A stretch of 64,000 nt of DNA from JAFARE01 sp963777285. GTDB taxonomy: Bacteria; Chloroflexota; Dormibacteria; Aeolococcales; Aeolococcaceae. This document shows positions 16,593 through 26,011 of the stretch, piece after piece. The translations under genes and the position numbers were made by a program. The number at the start of each line of letters is the position of its first letter. The first letter of the stretch is position 1. The stretch is from NCBI GenBank assembly GCA_963777285.1, contig CAVZPR010000001.1, positions 124,001 through 188,000 of the forward strand, read 5' to 3'. Under the pieces are notes generated by a model. That model worked only from the letters and a program-made list of their open reading frames with translations. It searched no databases and had not been told where the DNA came from.

Positions 16593-17570
16593 TCAGACCT
16601 CGATCCTCACGATCTTCTGGATGATGCCGGCGCCGATCGCGATGGAGAAGATGCCCAGTCCGAGCATGATGTGCCCGAAGGGATCGGTGAGCATGGGGCC
16701 GAAGTAGCTGGGCGAGATGAAGCTCAGCACAACCGCCAGGAAGATCGGCAGCAGCGTGATGATGATGCCCGAGGCCCGAGCCTGTGCGGTGAGCGTGCGG
16801 ATCTCTCCCTGGATGCGCACCCGCTCGCGGATGGTGAACGCGATCGTGTCGAGGATCTCGGCCAGGTTGCCACCGACCACACGCTGGATCTGCACCGCGG
16901 TGACCATGAGGTCGAAGTCCTCGGATTTGTTGCGCTGCACCATGTGGTTGAGCGCATCGTCGACGCTGATGCCGAGCGCGATCTCGCGCGTGGCGCGGGC
17001 GAACTCGTCGGCGATGGGCGGGTTGGCGTTCTTGCTCACGGTGGACAGCGCCTGTGCGAACGAGTGGCCTGCCTTGAGCGCGTTGCTGAGCAGCGTCAGC
17101 GTGTCGCCCAGCTGGTTGTTGAACGCGCGGCTGCGGCGGCCCTGACGCAGCCGCAGGAACAGCCCCGAGAGGATGTACACGATGAAGGGGCAGGGCACGA
17201 ACGCGATGAAGCTGCCGAAGCGCAGCGCGACGATGACGCCGACGAACACGCCGAGCCCCACCACCGCCAGAACCCACTCCGACGACTTCAGCTTGATGTC
17301 CGCCTTCTGCAGGTCGTCGGCGAGCTTGCCGGTGTGAGAGCTGCGCGAGAGGACGGGGTTGAGGGCGGAGGTGAAGGAGTCGAGAAGGTCGCGGATGGCG
17401 TTGCCGGTCTTGACCCGCTCGGGCGCGGGTGCCACGGCGACGCCGCCATACTGGTTGAGCCGGCGCGCCATCTCGTCAGCCTCGCTGTTGCGATTGCTGA
17501 GGAAGAAGGCGAGGAACGCGAGGATCGAGGAGGCGACCAGCGCCGCCGCGATCAGCGATGCCGGGTTCAT
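16593..17570 (-). CDS. tadB: Tad pilus assembly membrane protein TadB
   Basis: A 325-residue T2SSF-family protein with an N-terminal helix, a central pair of helices, the motif LGDTLTLLSNALKAGHSFAQAL and the E-rich QIQRVVGGNLAEILDTIAFTIRERVRIQGEI segment. The C-terminal helices end at IGAGIIQKIVRIEV. It is the usual partner of TadC. It lies between cpaB (seven bases upstream) and tadC (one base downstream) in a tight operon. Confidence 0.92.
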   Translation of the reverse strand: MNPASLIAAALVASSILAFLAFFLSNRNSEADEMARRLNQYGGVAVAPAPERVKTGNAIRDLLDSFTSALNPVLSRSSHTGKLADDLQKADIKLKSSEWVLAVVGLGVFVGVIVALRFGSFIAFVPCPFIVYILSGLFLRLRQGRRSRAFNNQLGDTLTLLSNALKAGHSFAQALSTVSKNANPPIADEFARATREIALGISVDDALNHMVQRNKSEDFDLMVTAVQIQRVVGGNLAEILDTIAFTIRERVRIQGEIRTLTAQARASGIIITLLPIFLAVVLSFISPSYFGPMLTDPFGHIMLGLGIFSIAIGAGIIQKIVRIEV

Positions 17571-17577
17571 GGCCGGA

Positions 17578-18477
17578 TCAGTGACCGAAGAGCGCGTTCA
17601 GCGATCCGACGGTCACCTCACCGTCTGCGGGCGAGGGGAGCGCCGGCCCTGTGGTGGCCTCGTAGTTCGGCTTGTAGCTGGAGTCGTCGGCCGCCATCTT
17701 TCCCCACTCCGACTCAGGCCGGAGCACGTACTTGACCACGAAGGGACCGGCCACGACGCTGCCGTTGTTGTCCTTGACCAGGCCGCGGTTGGTGGTCAGC
17801 GCGGTGAGCAGCTCAGCCTGGCTGCGCGGAACCTCGACGATGAACACGGACGGTGTTCCGGTCGAACCAAGGTCGCCGACGCGGAGCACGGGAACGTCCT
17901 GGAAGGAGAAGCGAACCCCGCCGTTTCCTGGGTCGATGAGGATGTCGATGTGGTCGCCGGGCTGGATGTAGTAGCCGGCCGAGGCCTGGTCACCGACAAG
18001 GCCGAACGTGTTCATGGACACGCCACTCTGCCCCGATGACGTAGGCGGCGTAACCGGCGTCGCCGGGATCGCCAGCGCAACGTATCCCTTCACGATCTGC
18101 GTTTCGACCGAGATGGGCTGACCCGACGCCGACGTCGTGGTGGTCGCGGCGGACAGCGGAGGCGCGGAGAAGAACGCCGGCACCAGGGGGGTGTTCTGCG
18201 CCACGGCGACGGTCGTCGTCTTGCCGACCACCGTGGAGGGATCGGTGAAGGCGTCCGCAGGCGCGACCGACGCCGGCACGGCCGACGTGGTGATCATGTC
18301 AGTGGTGAGCTGCGTGCCCGCAGTGATCGGACCCTTGGTGACGACCAGGTTCACGTTGTTGCCGCCGCCGCCGGACTGACGGAGCGCGAAGAGCACGCCG
18401 CCGAAGGCGAGCGCAGCAAGAAGCACTCCCAAGAGCAGAAACACTCGGCTGTTCGGTTTGCTCGCCTGGATGGCCAC
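17578..18477 (-). CDS. cpaB: CpaB/RcpC-like Flp pilus assembly protein (SAF domain)
   Basis: A 299-residue protein with one N-terminal membrane helix (VFLLLGVLLAALAFGGVLFAL). A SAF domain follows (TKGPITAGTQLTTDMI, then VVGKTTTVAVAQNTPL), then an RcpC-type periplasm-facing domain containing YIQPGDHIDILID. GTG 18477 is preceded by AGGAG with proper spacing, so it is preferred over the upstream GTG at 18498. It heads the cpaB-tadB-tadC-cvpA operon. No secretin gene follows, consistent with a single-membrane cell. Confidence 0.87.
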   Translation of the reverse strand: MAIQASKPNSRVFLLLGVLLAALAFGGVLFALRQSGGGGNNVNLVVTKGPITAGTQLTTDMITTSAVPASVAPADAFTDPSTVVGKTTTVAVAQNTPLVPAFFSAPPLSAATTTTSASGQPISVETQIVKGYVALAIPATPVTPPTSSGQSGVSMNTFGLVGDQASAGYYIQPGDHIDILIDPGNGGVRFSFQDVPVLRVGDLGSTGTPSVFIVEVPRSQAELLTALTTNRGLVKDNNGSVVAGPFVVKYVLRPESEWGKMAADDSSYKPNYEATTGPALPSPADGEVTVGSLNALFGH

Positions 18478-18673
18478 CTGATCTCCTCGCGGTGTCACGT
18501 ACGGTTGAGAGCGCTGCGCGATGCACCGCCGGCGGACCGAGCGATCGCGACATTCATCGCACGCTCCGCGAATCGACCCGAGTGTGCCCCAATCGCGCCA
18601 GGGCCAGATCGCCTTTCGGTAACAAACGGATCGCGCTGCTTTCCGCCTTCGCCACGCGACGCGTCATGGCTGC

Positions 18674-20305
18674 TCATTCGTCTTCGAAGCGGCCCGTGGC
18701 CTGCACGTGCATGAGCATGCTGACGATGTCGTCACGATACGGAGCGACGGTCGCGATCTTGCGATACACGCGCACCGCGCCCTTGCGGTCGCCGCGCACA
18801 CGGTGCAGCCGCGCGACGCGTTCCAGATAGCGCACCGCGAGCTCGATGTCCTTGTCGTCGAGGCAGATGTCCGCCAGGCGGAGCAGTGGCGTCTCGTGCA
18901 GCGGATCAGCGCGCGATGCCGCGAGATAGCAGCTCAGCGCGGCGTTCGCCTTGCCCAGAGCGCGGCAGCGGTCACCGGCGTCGAGGGCGAGCTCGGCGAC
19001 GTCCCGGCCGCCGGGCTCCGCAGCGAGGCGCTGCAGCAGTGACGCTGCCTCGTCGCAGCGACGCTGGCGCAGGCGTTCGTTGATCTGGCGGCGCGCGTCG
19101 AGCACGTCTGGATCGGAGTCGAAGCGCGAGTCCGGCTGCAGCTCCTGGAACTCCGGCTCTTCGTCCTCGTCGTTCTCGGCCGCGCCGTCGGCGGGCGGTG
19201 GCTCGTCCTTGTCCTGGCGCCGGCCGGGGCGGAGATTGCGGATGCGCCAGGCGCGCGTGCCCTTGCCATTGCTGGGCGCGGGCTTGGGTTCGGGGCTGCG
19301 CTCGATGACCGGCAGCGGCGCCAGCTCGAGCTCGTCGTTCTCATCGCCTGCGAGGACCGCCGCCCGCGCCTCATCGGTGATGTGGAAGCCGTCTTTGGGG
19401 GCCATGAACGGCGGCGGGGCCGTGGCGTCGACGGTCTCGTCCGTGCTCGCCGCCGGAGCGGCCATGGACTCGAACTCGGTGGCGGCCTGCTCCGGTGGCG
19501 CCGCCTGCGCCTCGCCTGGCTCGTCGTCGCCGAGTTCGAGCGATGTGTGCTCGCCGCTGCGGCGGAAGAGGGTGAAGCGACGCCGCACCACAGGTGCAGG
19601 CGGCGCCTCGGGTTCGGCCTCGGCCGGCACCTCCGGCGTCTCCATGGCCGGCTCCTGCTCTGGCTCGGCTGCGGCCGCGGCCTCAGGCTCGAGCTCCGCT
19701 TCGGGCGCGGCGGCTGCCTCGGGCGTGATCTCCGCGGCAGGCAGGGGCAGCGGCTCCGGCTCGGGTTCGGCTTGCGGCTCCGGTTCCGGTTGGGGTTCCG
19801 GTTCAAGCTCGGGCTGTGGCGGTGTGACGGGATCGGGCGCGTCCTGCGGCTCGGCTTCCGGCTCGCGCTCGAGCTCGGGCGCCGGGGGAGGCGCCAGGGG
19901 CACCACCACCGGCGGTTCCGGAGGCGCCTGGGTCTGCAGATCCGCCACCTCCTCGGCGCCGATCAGCAGCGAGTTGCGGGTGAACCCCGACGGCGGCCCG
20001 TCCACCGCGATGTCGACGCGAGGCTCGACCACCGCGTCGAGCGAGAGGAGGAACTCGTACACGGTCTGCTGCATGCGCCGCGCCAGCGTGGCGGCATCGG
20101 CCGGCGACAGCGTGCGTCCGGCAAGGCGCCAGGCCTCCTCGACGATGCGCAGCAGCGACTGCTCATCGAGCGGTCCTTGGGGGACGGCCTCGCGCAGGCG
20201 CAGGTCGAGCAGCTCGGGCAGCTCGGCCACGTCAGGCGCCAGCGCCGACACCGCGTCTTCCCAGCCCTGACGGAGCCCTTCGATGTTTGTGGCCGTGATC
20301 GTCAT
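18674..20305 (-). CDS. Large TPR-containing protein with Glu/Pro-rich linker
   Basis: A 543-residue cytoplasmic protein of unknown function. The N-terminal ~110 residues form a helical region with a VDIAVDGPPSGFTRNSLL stretch. A long acidic low-complexity linker rich in PEPEPQ-type repeats (residues ~130-260) follows, then a charged middle part. The C-terminal ~130 residues carry tetratricopeptide-like repeats (helices around ALSCYLAASRADP, ELAVRYLERVARLHR and GAVRVYRKIATVAP). It lies about 200 bases upstream of cpaB on the same strand and may be a scaffold for the pilus apparatus, which is inference. ATG 20305 is preferred over TTG 20317. Confidence 0.75.
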   Translation of the reverse strand: MTITATNIEGLRQGWEDAVSALAPDVAELPELLDLRLREAVPQGPLDEQSLLRIVEEAWRLAGRTLSPADAATLARRMQQTVYEFLLSLDAVVEPRVDIAVDGPPSGFTRNSLLIGAEEVADLQTQAPPEPPVVVPLAPPPAPELEREPEAEPQDAPDPVTPPQPELEPEPQPEPEPQAEPEPEPLPLPAAEITPEAAAAPEAELEPEAAAAAEPEQEPAMETPEVPAEAEPEAPPAPVVRRRFTLFRRSGEHTSLELGDDEPGEAQAAPPEQAATEFESMAAPAASTDETVDATAPPPFMAPKDGFHITDEARAAVLAGDENDELELAPLPVIERSPEPKPAPSNGKGTRAWRIRNLRPGRRQDKDEPPPADGAAENDEDEEPEFQELQPDSRFDSDPDVLDARRQINERLRQRRCDEAASLLQRLAAEPGGRDVAELALDAGDRCRALGKANAALSCYLAASRADPLHETPLLRLADICLDDKDIELAVRYLERVARLHRVRGDRKGAVRVYRKIATVAPYRDDIVSMLMHVQATGRFEDE

Positions 20306-20393
20306 CTCGCCGGGCAATTGTCATTGGCCTCCCCGCGTCTCTCTGGCACCATGACGCAACGGTTCTGTGACCGTCTTCGGACAGGAGGAGCGG

Positions 20394-21284
20394 GTGCCGG
20401 CCATCGTCGTCGCCGATCTGCGCAAGTCGTATGGCTCCGTCGATGCCGTGCGCGGAGTGAGCTTCAGCGTCGAACCGGGCGAGGTGTTCGGCCTGCTCGG
20501 GCCCAACGGCGCAGGCAAGACGACGATCGTGGAGATCCTCGAGGGATACCGCTCGCGCGACGGGGGCGAGGTCAGCGTGCTGGGCATGGATCCGCGCCGC
20601 GGCGGGCGGGCGCTGCGCGAGCGCGTGGGGCTGGTGCTGCAGGAGGCGGCCGTGCCGCCGCTGCTCTCGGTGAGGGAGCTGATCGACCTGTACCGCGGGT
20701 ACTACTCGCGTCCCCTGGCGACGGATGACGTGCTGCGGCTGGTCGGCTTGGAGGAGAAGGCGGGCGAGCGGGTGCGGCGACTGTCGGGTGGGCAGCAGCG
20801 GCGGCTCGACGTCGCCCTGGGTCTGGTGGGTGACCCCGAGCTGATCTTCCTGGACGAGCCCACCACCGGCTTCGACCCCTCGGCGCGGCGCAACGCGTGG
20901 GATGTGGTGCGCAACATGCGCACGCTGGGCAAGACCATCGTGCTGACGACGCACTACATGGACGAGGCCGAGAACCTCGCTGACCGCATCTGCGTGGTCG
21001 CCGCCGGCAAGGTGGTGGCCGAGGGATCGCCGCAGACGCTGCGGGCGCGCACCGAGGGCCGCACGCACATCCGCTTCACCGTCCCCAGCGGGCTGGATCC
21101 CGCGTCGCTCCCGCTGCAGCCGCCGGTGCGTGACGGCACCGCGCTCATCGAGACGGCGACGCCGACACGAGCCGTGCACGAGGTGACCGAGTGGGCAGTG
21201 CAGCGCGACCTCGAGCTCGCCAACTTCGAGGTCACGCGTCCGTCGCTGGAGGACGTGTACCTGGAGCTGACCGCCGATGAGTGA
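20394..21284 (+). CDS. ABC-2 type exporter ATPase (CcmA/DrrA-like)
   Basis: A 296-residue ATPase with Walker A GPNGAGKTT, Q-loop LVLQEAAVPP, signature LSGGQQRRLDVALGL, Walker B LIFLDEPTTGFDP and H-loop TTHYMDEAE. The C-terminal ~70 residues form the DrrA-type regulatory extension. GTG 20394 has an AGGAGG ribosome site five bases upstream and is preferred over GTG 20367. It overlaps the permease gene by eight bases. Such pairs export drugs, lipids or polysaccharides; the substrate is not indicated. Confidence 0.92.
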   Translation: MPAIVVADLRKSYGSVDAVRGVSFSVEPGEVFGLLGPNGAGKTTIVEILEGYRSRDGGEVSVLGMDPRRGGRALRERVGLVLQEAAVPPLLSVRELIDLYRGYYSRPLATDDVLRLVGLEEKAGERVRRLSGGQQRRLDVALGLVGDPELIFLDEPTTGFDPSARRNAWDVVRNMRTLGKTIVLTTHYMDEAENLADRICVVAAGKVVAEGSPQTLRARTEGRTHIRFTVPSGLDPASLPLQPPVRDGTALIETATPTRAVHEVTEWAVQRDLELANFEVTRPSLEDVYLELTADE

Positions 21285-22053
21285 CGCGGCGATCGCGCTG
21301 CGCCAGGTCGGCTACGAGCAGCGCACGTTCTGGCGCAACCCGGCGAGCGCCTTCTTCGCGTTCCTCTTTCCGATCATCTTCCTGGTGGTGTTCGCCACGC
21401 TGTTCAAGGGATCCACCGCGCAGGTCGCCCCGCACGTGTCGGTACCGTACGACGACTACTACATCCCGGCGCTGACGGCATTCGGCGTCATCGGCGCCTG
21501 CTTCACCAACATCGCGTCGTCGCTGACCATCAGACGCGACGACGGCATCCTCAAGCGGCTGCGGGGGACGCCACTGCCGCCGTGGGCGTTCATGCTCGGC
21601 GTGGTCGGCTCGTCGATCGTGGTCAGCCTGCTGCTCACGCTGCTGACGGTGGGCTTCGGCATCCTCGCGTACGGCGTGCACGTGCCCAACCACATCGGAG
21701 CGCTCGTGCTCACGCTGGGGGTGGGCGCGATGTCGTTCTGCGCGCTGGGCTTGGCGATGACCGTCGCCATTCCCAACGCCGAGGCGGCGCCGGCGATCGT
21801 CAACGGCGTGCTCTTGCCGCTCGTGTTCATCTCGGGCACGTTCTTTCCCATCGACCAGACCTCGGTGCTGGCCAAGATCGCGTCGTACTTCCCGGTGCGC
21901 CATTTCATCTCGTCGATGTTCAACGCCTTCGACCCCGGCCATCTGTCCAGCTCCGGGTTCTCCGGCAACGACCTGATCATCATGGCTGCGTGGGGGGTGG
22001 CCGGTCTCCTGATCGCGGTGCGGCGCTTCCGCTGGGAGCCGCGCCGGACGTGA
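21277..22053 (+). CDS. ABC-2 type transporter permease
   Basis: A 258-residue membrane protein with six predicted helices. An ABC-2 signature lies near the C-terminus (GVLLPLVFISGTFFPIDQTSVLAKIASYFPVRH), followed by a final helix ending in RRFRWEPRRT. It forms the transmembrane half of the exporter with the overlapping ATPase. It converges on the lipoprotein gene at 22060, six bases away. Confidence 0.92.
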   Translation: MSDAAIALRQVGYEQRTFWRNPASAFFAFLFPIIFLVVFATLFKGSTAQVAPHVSVPYDDYYIPALTAFGVIGACFTNIASSLTIRRDDGILKRLRGTPLPPWAFMLGVVGSSIVVSLLLTLLTVGFGILAYGVHVPNHIGALVLTLGVGAMSFCALGLAMTVAIPNAEAAPAIVNGVLLPLVFISGTFFPIDQTSVLAKIASYFPVRHFISSMFNAFDPGHLSSSGFSGNDLIIMAAWGVAGLLIAVRRFRWEPRRT

Positions 22054-22059
22054 CCACCG

Positions 22060-22680
22060 CTACGCGGTTTCCCTCGCGGCGACGCGGTGCGCCAGCACCA
22101 GCGCGTCATCGAGGCGCGTGCCGCCATAGCGGCCGCGCACCACGAGCACGTTGACCACGTTGCCGTCACGCCACTCCACGGTGAGCTGGACTGCGGTGAC
22201 GCCGCTCGTCGCGGTGCGGGTGACGCTGTCGGCGTGGGCGGCGTCGCCGAGGACGCCCGTCGATATCGGCACCGCGCCGTGGGTGGCGTCGAGCGCTGCG
22301 ACGCCGCCCGAGTAGCAGTCGGCCGCGCCGCTGCTGCCGGCGAAGCGTGCTGCCATGTCGATGATCTCGACCGGACCATTGGCGACGCTGAGGTCGACGC
22401 CGCGGAAGAAGCGCACCGACGCCGCGGCCTGGAAGCCGTCGCGAGCCATTCGTGCAGCGCCGAGGGGCCCGGCGAACGTCGCTGCATCGATGCTGTGCGC
22501 CGGCTCGACTGCGGTGAAGTCGGGGGTCACCAGGTCGTCGACGGTGAGCAGGTAGTGCTGCGGCGGCGTGGTGAGCTGCGCTCCCTCTGACGGTGCGTCA
22601 CCGCATGCCGCGAGCAAGGTTGCCACGACCGCGCCGCCCGCAAGCGCAGCGCCGAGTGGCGCTCGACGAGGTCCCGCCAT
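22060..22680 (-). CDS. Predicted lipoprotein associated with a MacB-like ABC system
   Basis: A 206-residue protein with an N-terminal lipoprotein signal (APLGAALAGGAVVATLLAAC; Cys after LLAA). The mature part has no recognised family: ~180 residues with the motifs YLLTVDDLVTPDF and TVEWRDGNVVNVLVVRGRYGG. The end is DDALVLAHRVAARETA. It starts seven bases after the FtsX-type permease stop, so it is the third gene of an ATPase-permease-lipoprotein operon and is probably a cell-surface partner of that transporter. Confidence 0.75.
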   Translation of the reverse strand: MAGPRRAPLGAALAGGAVVATLLAACGDAPSEGAQLTTPPQHYLLTVDDLVTPDFTAVEPAHSIDAATFAGPLGAARMARDGFQAAASVRFFRGVDLSVANGPVEIIDMAARFAGSSGAADCYSGGVAALDATHGAVPISTGVLGDAAHADSVTRTATSGVTAVQLTVEWRDGNVVNVLVVRGRYGGTRLDDALVLAHRVAARETA

Positions 22681-22687
22681 CGCGCGC

Positions 22688-25177
22688 CTACTCGTTGCGC
22701 AGCGCGTCCAGCACCGACGCCGACGTGGCACGGCGGGCCGGGCCGTACGCGGCGAGCAGCACCGCGGCGGCGAGAGTCACCAGCAGAACCGCCGCGGTCA
22801 CCACGGGAAACGCGAAATGCGGGGCGAAGCCCATGCTCGCGCTGGCGCGGAGCATCGGCAGTGCCACGACGCAGCCCGCGGCGACGCCGCCGACCGTGGC
22901 GGCGATGGCGAGCACGCCGCACTCGCCGAGCACCAGGCGCAACGCTTGCCGGCGCGAGAGGCCGACCGCGCGGAGCAGCGCGAGCTCGCGCGTCCCCTGG
23001 CGCACGTTGACCAGCAGCGTGTTGATCACCGCCACCATCGCGATGCCGACGGTCACGATCGCCAGCGCCAGCAGCAGCCCGATGGATCGCTGCAGCGCGT
23101 CGCGCGCCGCGGCGCCCACGTCGTCGACGGTCACGCCCTCCATGCCGTACGTCGCCGCGGTGGCAGCCACGGCGGCGGTCGAGCCGTCCGTGGTCACGAC
23201 GAGGTCGTCGAATCCGGCCGCGACGCTGCCGAAATACGTGCGCGCCATGTCGTCGGCCATGAGCAGCGATTCGCTGCCGTCGCCTGCGGGAAAGGAGTGC
23301 ACCACCATCCCGGTCATCGTGAAGAACACAGTGCCGCTGGCGGCCTGCACGGGCACCTGCGTACCGACCTGCCATCCGTATGTCGCTGCGAGCTGCGCGG
23401 GCGCCAGAAAGCTCGGTCCATTCTCCAGCGCCTGCAGCGCCTGCAGCCGGGGGGCGCCGACCACCTGCAGCGTCCCCGTCGACTCGTATGCCGCGGGATC
23501 GATCGCGGTGATCCCGGTGACTGAGCCCTGCACTGTTGCCGAGAAGGTGCGCAGGGGCGTCAGCGCGGCGACGCCCGGGCTCTCCGCGATCGCCGTGGCC
23601 ACGCCGTCCCGCTGCGTCACCGGACTGATGATCAGTTCATTGCCGGTGAAGAGGCCGGACACCCAGCTGTCACTGGCGCTGAGCGCACCCGCCGTGAGCG
23701 AGCTCACGGCCACGGCGACCGCCACGCTGACGGCGAGCCCTGCCGCGGTGAGGGTCGTCCGCTGCCGGCTGCGCATCAAGCCGGCTGCTGAGTTGGCCGC
23801 GGCCGGCGCCACCGGTGCCAGGCCGCGGGAGAGCAACCGGATCGCCACCGGACTCACCACGGGGACGGCGAGCACCACGCCGAGGAGGAAGAGCGCCACG
23901 CCGAGCGCGACCACACCGGCCGATGTCGCCGCGAAACACACCGCGCCCGCGACGAGCGCGGCGACGGCGCCGGCCACGAGGAAGGGCGCCGCGCGGCGCC
24001 GGCGTGTTTCCGGCCGCACCCTGAGACTCGCGAGCACTGGCATGCGCGCCGCCATGAGCGCGGGAGCCAGCCCGCCGGCGATGCCCGCGCCGGCTCCTGC
24101 TGCTGCCGCCGCGAGAATCTGCCAGACCGCGACGCTGAACACTGGACCGGGGAGGTCGGCGGGAGCGTACGCGCCGTCGAGCACCGCGCCGAGGGCCACC
24201 CCGACGCCAAGCCCGAGGGGCACCGCCACCGCGGCCAGGAGCGACGCCTCGGCAATGAACATGCGGAAGACCTGCGCCGACGATGCACCGGCGGCGCGCA
24301 GCAGCCCGATCTCGCGCCGCCGCTCGATGACCGCCAGCGCGACGCTGTTCGCGGTCACGCCGGCCCCGACCATCAGGCTGAGCACAGTCAGCAGCGCGAG
24401 CAGCGGTCGCAGATCGCTGAGCGGCTCGTCACCTCCGCCGGACGGGTCGACGGTGGTCACGGTGTCGCCGAGTTGCGCATGCACCTCGCTCGCCACGATG
24501 CGCGCCGCCGTGCCTGGATCGAGGCGCAGCGCGACCATCTGGGTACGCAGGCCGAGGCGGAACGCGGAGAGCATCGCCGCGTCGTCGGCGAACACGGCCG
24601 ACCGCGTGAAGACGGGACCTGCGGAAGTGTCCGCGGTGGTGCCGACGACGGTGAAGGTGTCTGGACCCGTGGCCGTGACCAGCTGGACGCGGCGGCCGAC
24701 GGCCGCCGTTCCGCTGGATGGCATGCCCAGCGCGGGGAGGAGCCCTGCGTCGATGGCCACCTCCGACGAGCTGCCGGGTCGCGGCAGCCGTCCGGCGACG
24801 ACCTCGACCGGTCGCAGCGCGGCGCTGCCGTCCTGCAGTCCGACCAGGGTCACGGTGAGACCGGTGAGGGACGCGCCGGCCGGGGCGGCCGCGACGCGCT
24901 TTTCGTACAGCGGCACAGCCTGGGTGACCCCGGGAAGGGTGCCCAGTGCTGCGACCTGCGCCGCGGTGAGCCCGTCGCCCGCGTCCAGCCGGACGTCGAG
25001 CCCGGAAGCACCGGCGCGGAGTTGCGCCGCCGCGGCCGCCTGCGCATCCAGTCCATTGACCACGATCTGCGCACCCAGGACGACCGCGATGCCGAGGGCC
25101 ACCGCGAGGATGGTGAGCCCGCTGCGCAACGGACGCGCGCCGACGGCCCGCCACACGAGCGGCCAGAGCCCGCTCAC
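22688..25177 (-). CDS. FtsX/MacB-like ABC permease with two FtsX domains
   Basis: An 829-residue membrane protein. It starts with WPLVWRAVGARPLRSGLTILAVALGIAVVLG, the usual first helix of this family. A large extracytoplasmic domain follows, then three helices (LLALLTVLSLMVGAGVTANSVALAVIERRREIGLLRAAG). A second copy of the module ends with a second helix triplet (ELALLRAVGLSRRQALRLVLG). GTG 25177 overlaps the ATPase stop (GTGA). Relatives act in lipoprotein release, antibiotic export or signalling rather than bulk import. Confidence 0.9.
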   Translation of the reverse strand: MSGLWPLVWRAVGARPLRSGLTILAVALGIAVVLGAQIVVNGLDAQAAAAAQLRAGASGLDVRLDAGDGLTAAQVAALGTLPGVTQAVPLYEKRVAAAPAGASLTGLTVTLVGLQDGSAALRPVEVVAGRLPRPGSSSEVAIDAGLLPALGMPSSGTAAVGRRVQLVTATGPDTFTVVGTTADTSAGPVFTRSAVFADDAAMLSAFRLGLRTQMVALRLDPGTAARIVASEVHAQLGDTVTTVDPSGGGDEPLSDLRPLLALLTVLSLMVGAGVTANSVALAVIERRREIGLLRAAGASSAQVFRMFIAEASLLAAVAVPLGLGVGVALGAVLDGAYAPADLPGPVFSVAVWQILAAAAAGAGAGIAGGLAPALMAARMPVLASLRVRPETRRRRAAPFLVAGAVAALVAGAVCFAATSAGVVALGVALFLLGVVLAVPVVSPVAIRLLSRGLAPVAPAAANSAAGLMRSRQRTTLTAAGLAVSVAVAVAVSSLTAGALSASDSWVSGLFTGNELIISPVTQRDGVATAIAESPGVAALTPLRTFSATVQGSVTGITAIDPAAYESTGTLQVVGAPRLQALQALENGPSFLAPAQLAATYGWQVGTQVPVQAASGTVFFTMTGMVVHSFPAGDGSESLLMADDMARTYFGSVAAGFDDLVVTTDGSTAAVAATAATYGMEGVTVDDVGAAARDALQRSIGLLLALAIVTVGIAMVAVINTLLVNVRQGTRELALLRAVGLSRRQALRLVLGECGVLAIAATVGGVAAGCVVALPMLRASASMGFAPHFAFPVVTAAVLLVTLAAAVLLAAYGPARRATSASVLDALRNE

Positions 25178-26001
25178 AGGTCGAGCTGGTTGAGGCGGGC
25201 CACCAGGGTGGCTGGATCGGGCGACGCGGCTGCGCCACCGTACGGCTGCTGCACCTCGTCGACGAACGCGCCGTCGCGCATGACGATCACGCGGTCCGCG
25301 TATGCGGCGACGCGCGCGTCGTGCGTGACCAGCACTGTGGTCTGCTGCTCGCTGCGGCACAGACGCGCGAGCAATCGCATCACATCGTGGCCCGTTTTCC
25401 AGTCGAGGTTCCCTGTGGGTTCGTCGGCGAGCAGGAGAGAGGGCGCGGCCACGAGCGCGCGCGCGATTGCGACGCGCTGCTGCTCCCCACCCGAGATCTC
25501 GTCGGCACCGTGTCCCTGCAGACCGTGGAGGTCGAGCTGTTCCATGAGGACGCCGACACGCTCACCGATCGAGGTGTGCGCCGCATGACGCGTCCAGGGG
25601 CGCAGCCACGATTCGCTGCGCAGGCGAAGCGGCAGGGCGACGTTCTCCGCAGCCGTCAGGGCAGGCAGCAGGTTGTACAGCTGAAACACGACGCCGATGT
25701 GGTCGCGGCGAAACGCAGATCGCTCGGTGTCCGGCAGCGCGTACACGTCGGCTCCCTGGATGCGCACCGCGCCGCGGTCGGGCGGTTCGAGGCCGCCGAG
25801 AATGTGCAGCAGTGTGCTCTTGCCGCTCCCGCTGGCTCCCATGATGGCGACGAACTCGCCATGGCGTACGGTCAGGGATACGCCGCGCAGCACCTCGCGC
25901 GGCGGGCGGCTGACGTGGAACGTCTTGTGCAGCCCTTCAGCGACGACCACCGGCGGCAGTTGGCTGGTGGTTTGCGGCGCGGCGGTGGCGACCTGTGTCA
26001 T
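25174..26001 (-). CDS. MacB/LolD-like ABC transporter ATPase
   Basis: A 275-residue ATPase with Walker A GASGSGKST, Q-loop VFQLYNLLPALTAAEN, signature ISGGEQQRVAIARALV, Walker B LLLADEPTGNLD and switch histidine in VLVTHDARVA. These are the features of the MacB/LolD/FtsE class. A loop of ~15 extra residues (SESWLRPWTRHAAH) sits in the helical domain. The ATG start is close to an alternative GTG at 26007. The stop overlaps the permease start, and an FtsX permease and a lipoprotein complete the operon. Confidence 0.92.
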   Translation of the reverse strand: MTQVATAAPQTTSQLPPVVVAEGLHKTFHVSRPPREVLRGVSLTVRHGEFVAIMGASGSGKSTLLHILGGLEPPDRGAVRIQGADVYALPDTERSAFRRDHIGVVFQLYNLLPALTAAENVALPLRLRSESWLRPWTRHAAHTSIGERVGVLMEQLDLHGLQGHGADEISGGEQQRVAIARALVAAPSLLLADEPTGNLDWKTGHDVMRLLARLCRSEQQTTVLVTHDARVAAYADRVIVMRDGAFVDEVQQPYGGAAASPDPATLVARLNQLDL

Positions 26002-26011
26002 GTGCACCTGC

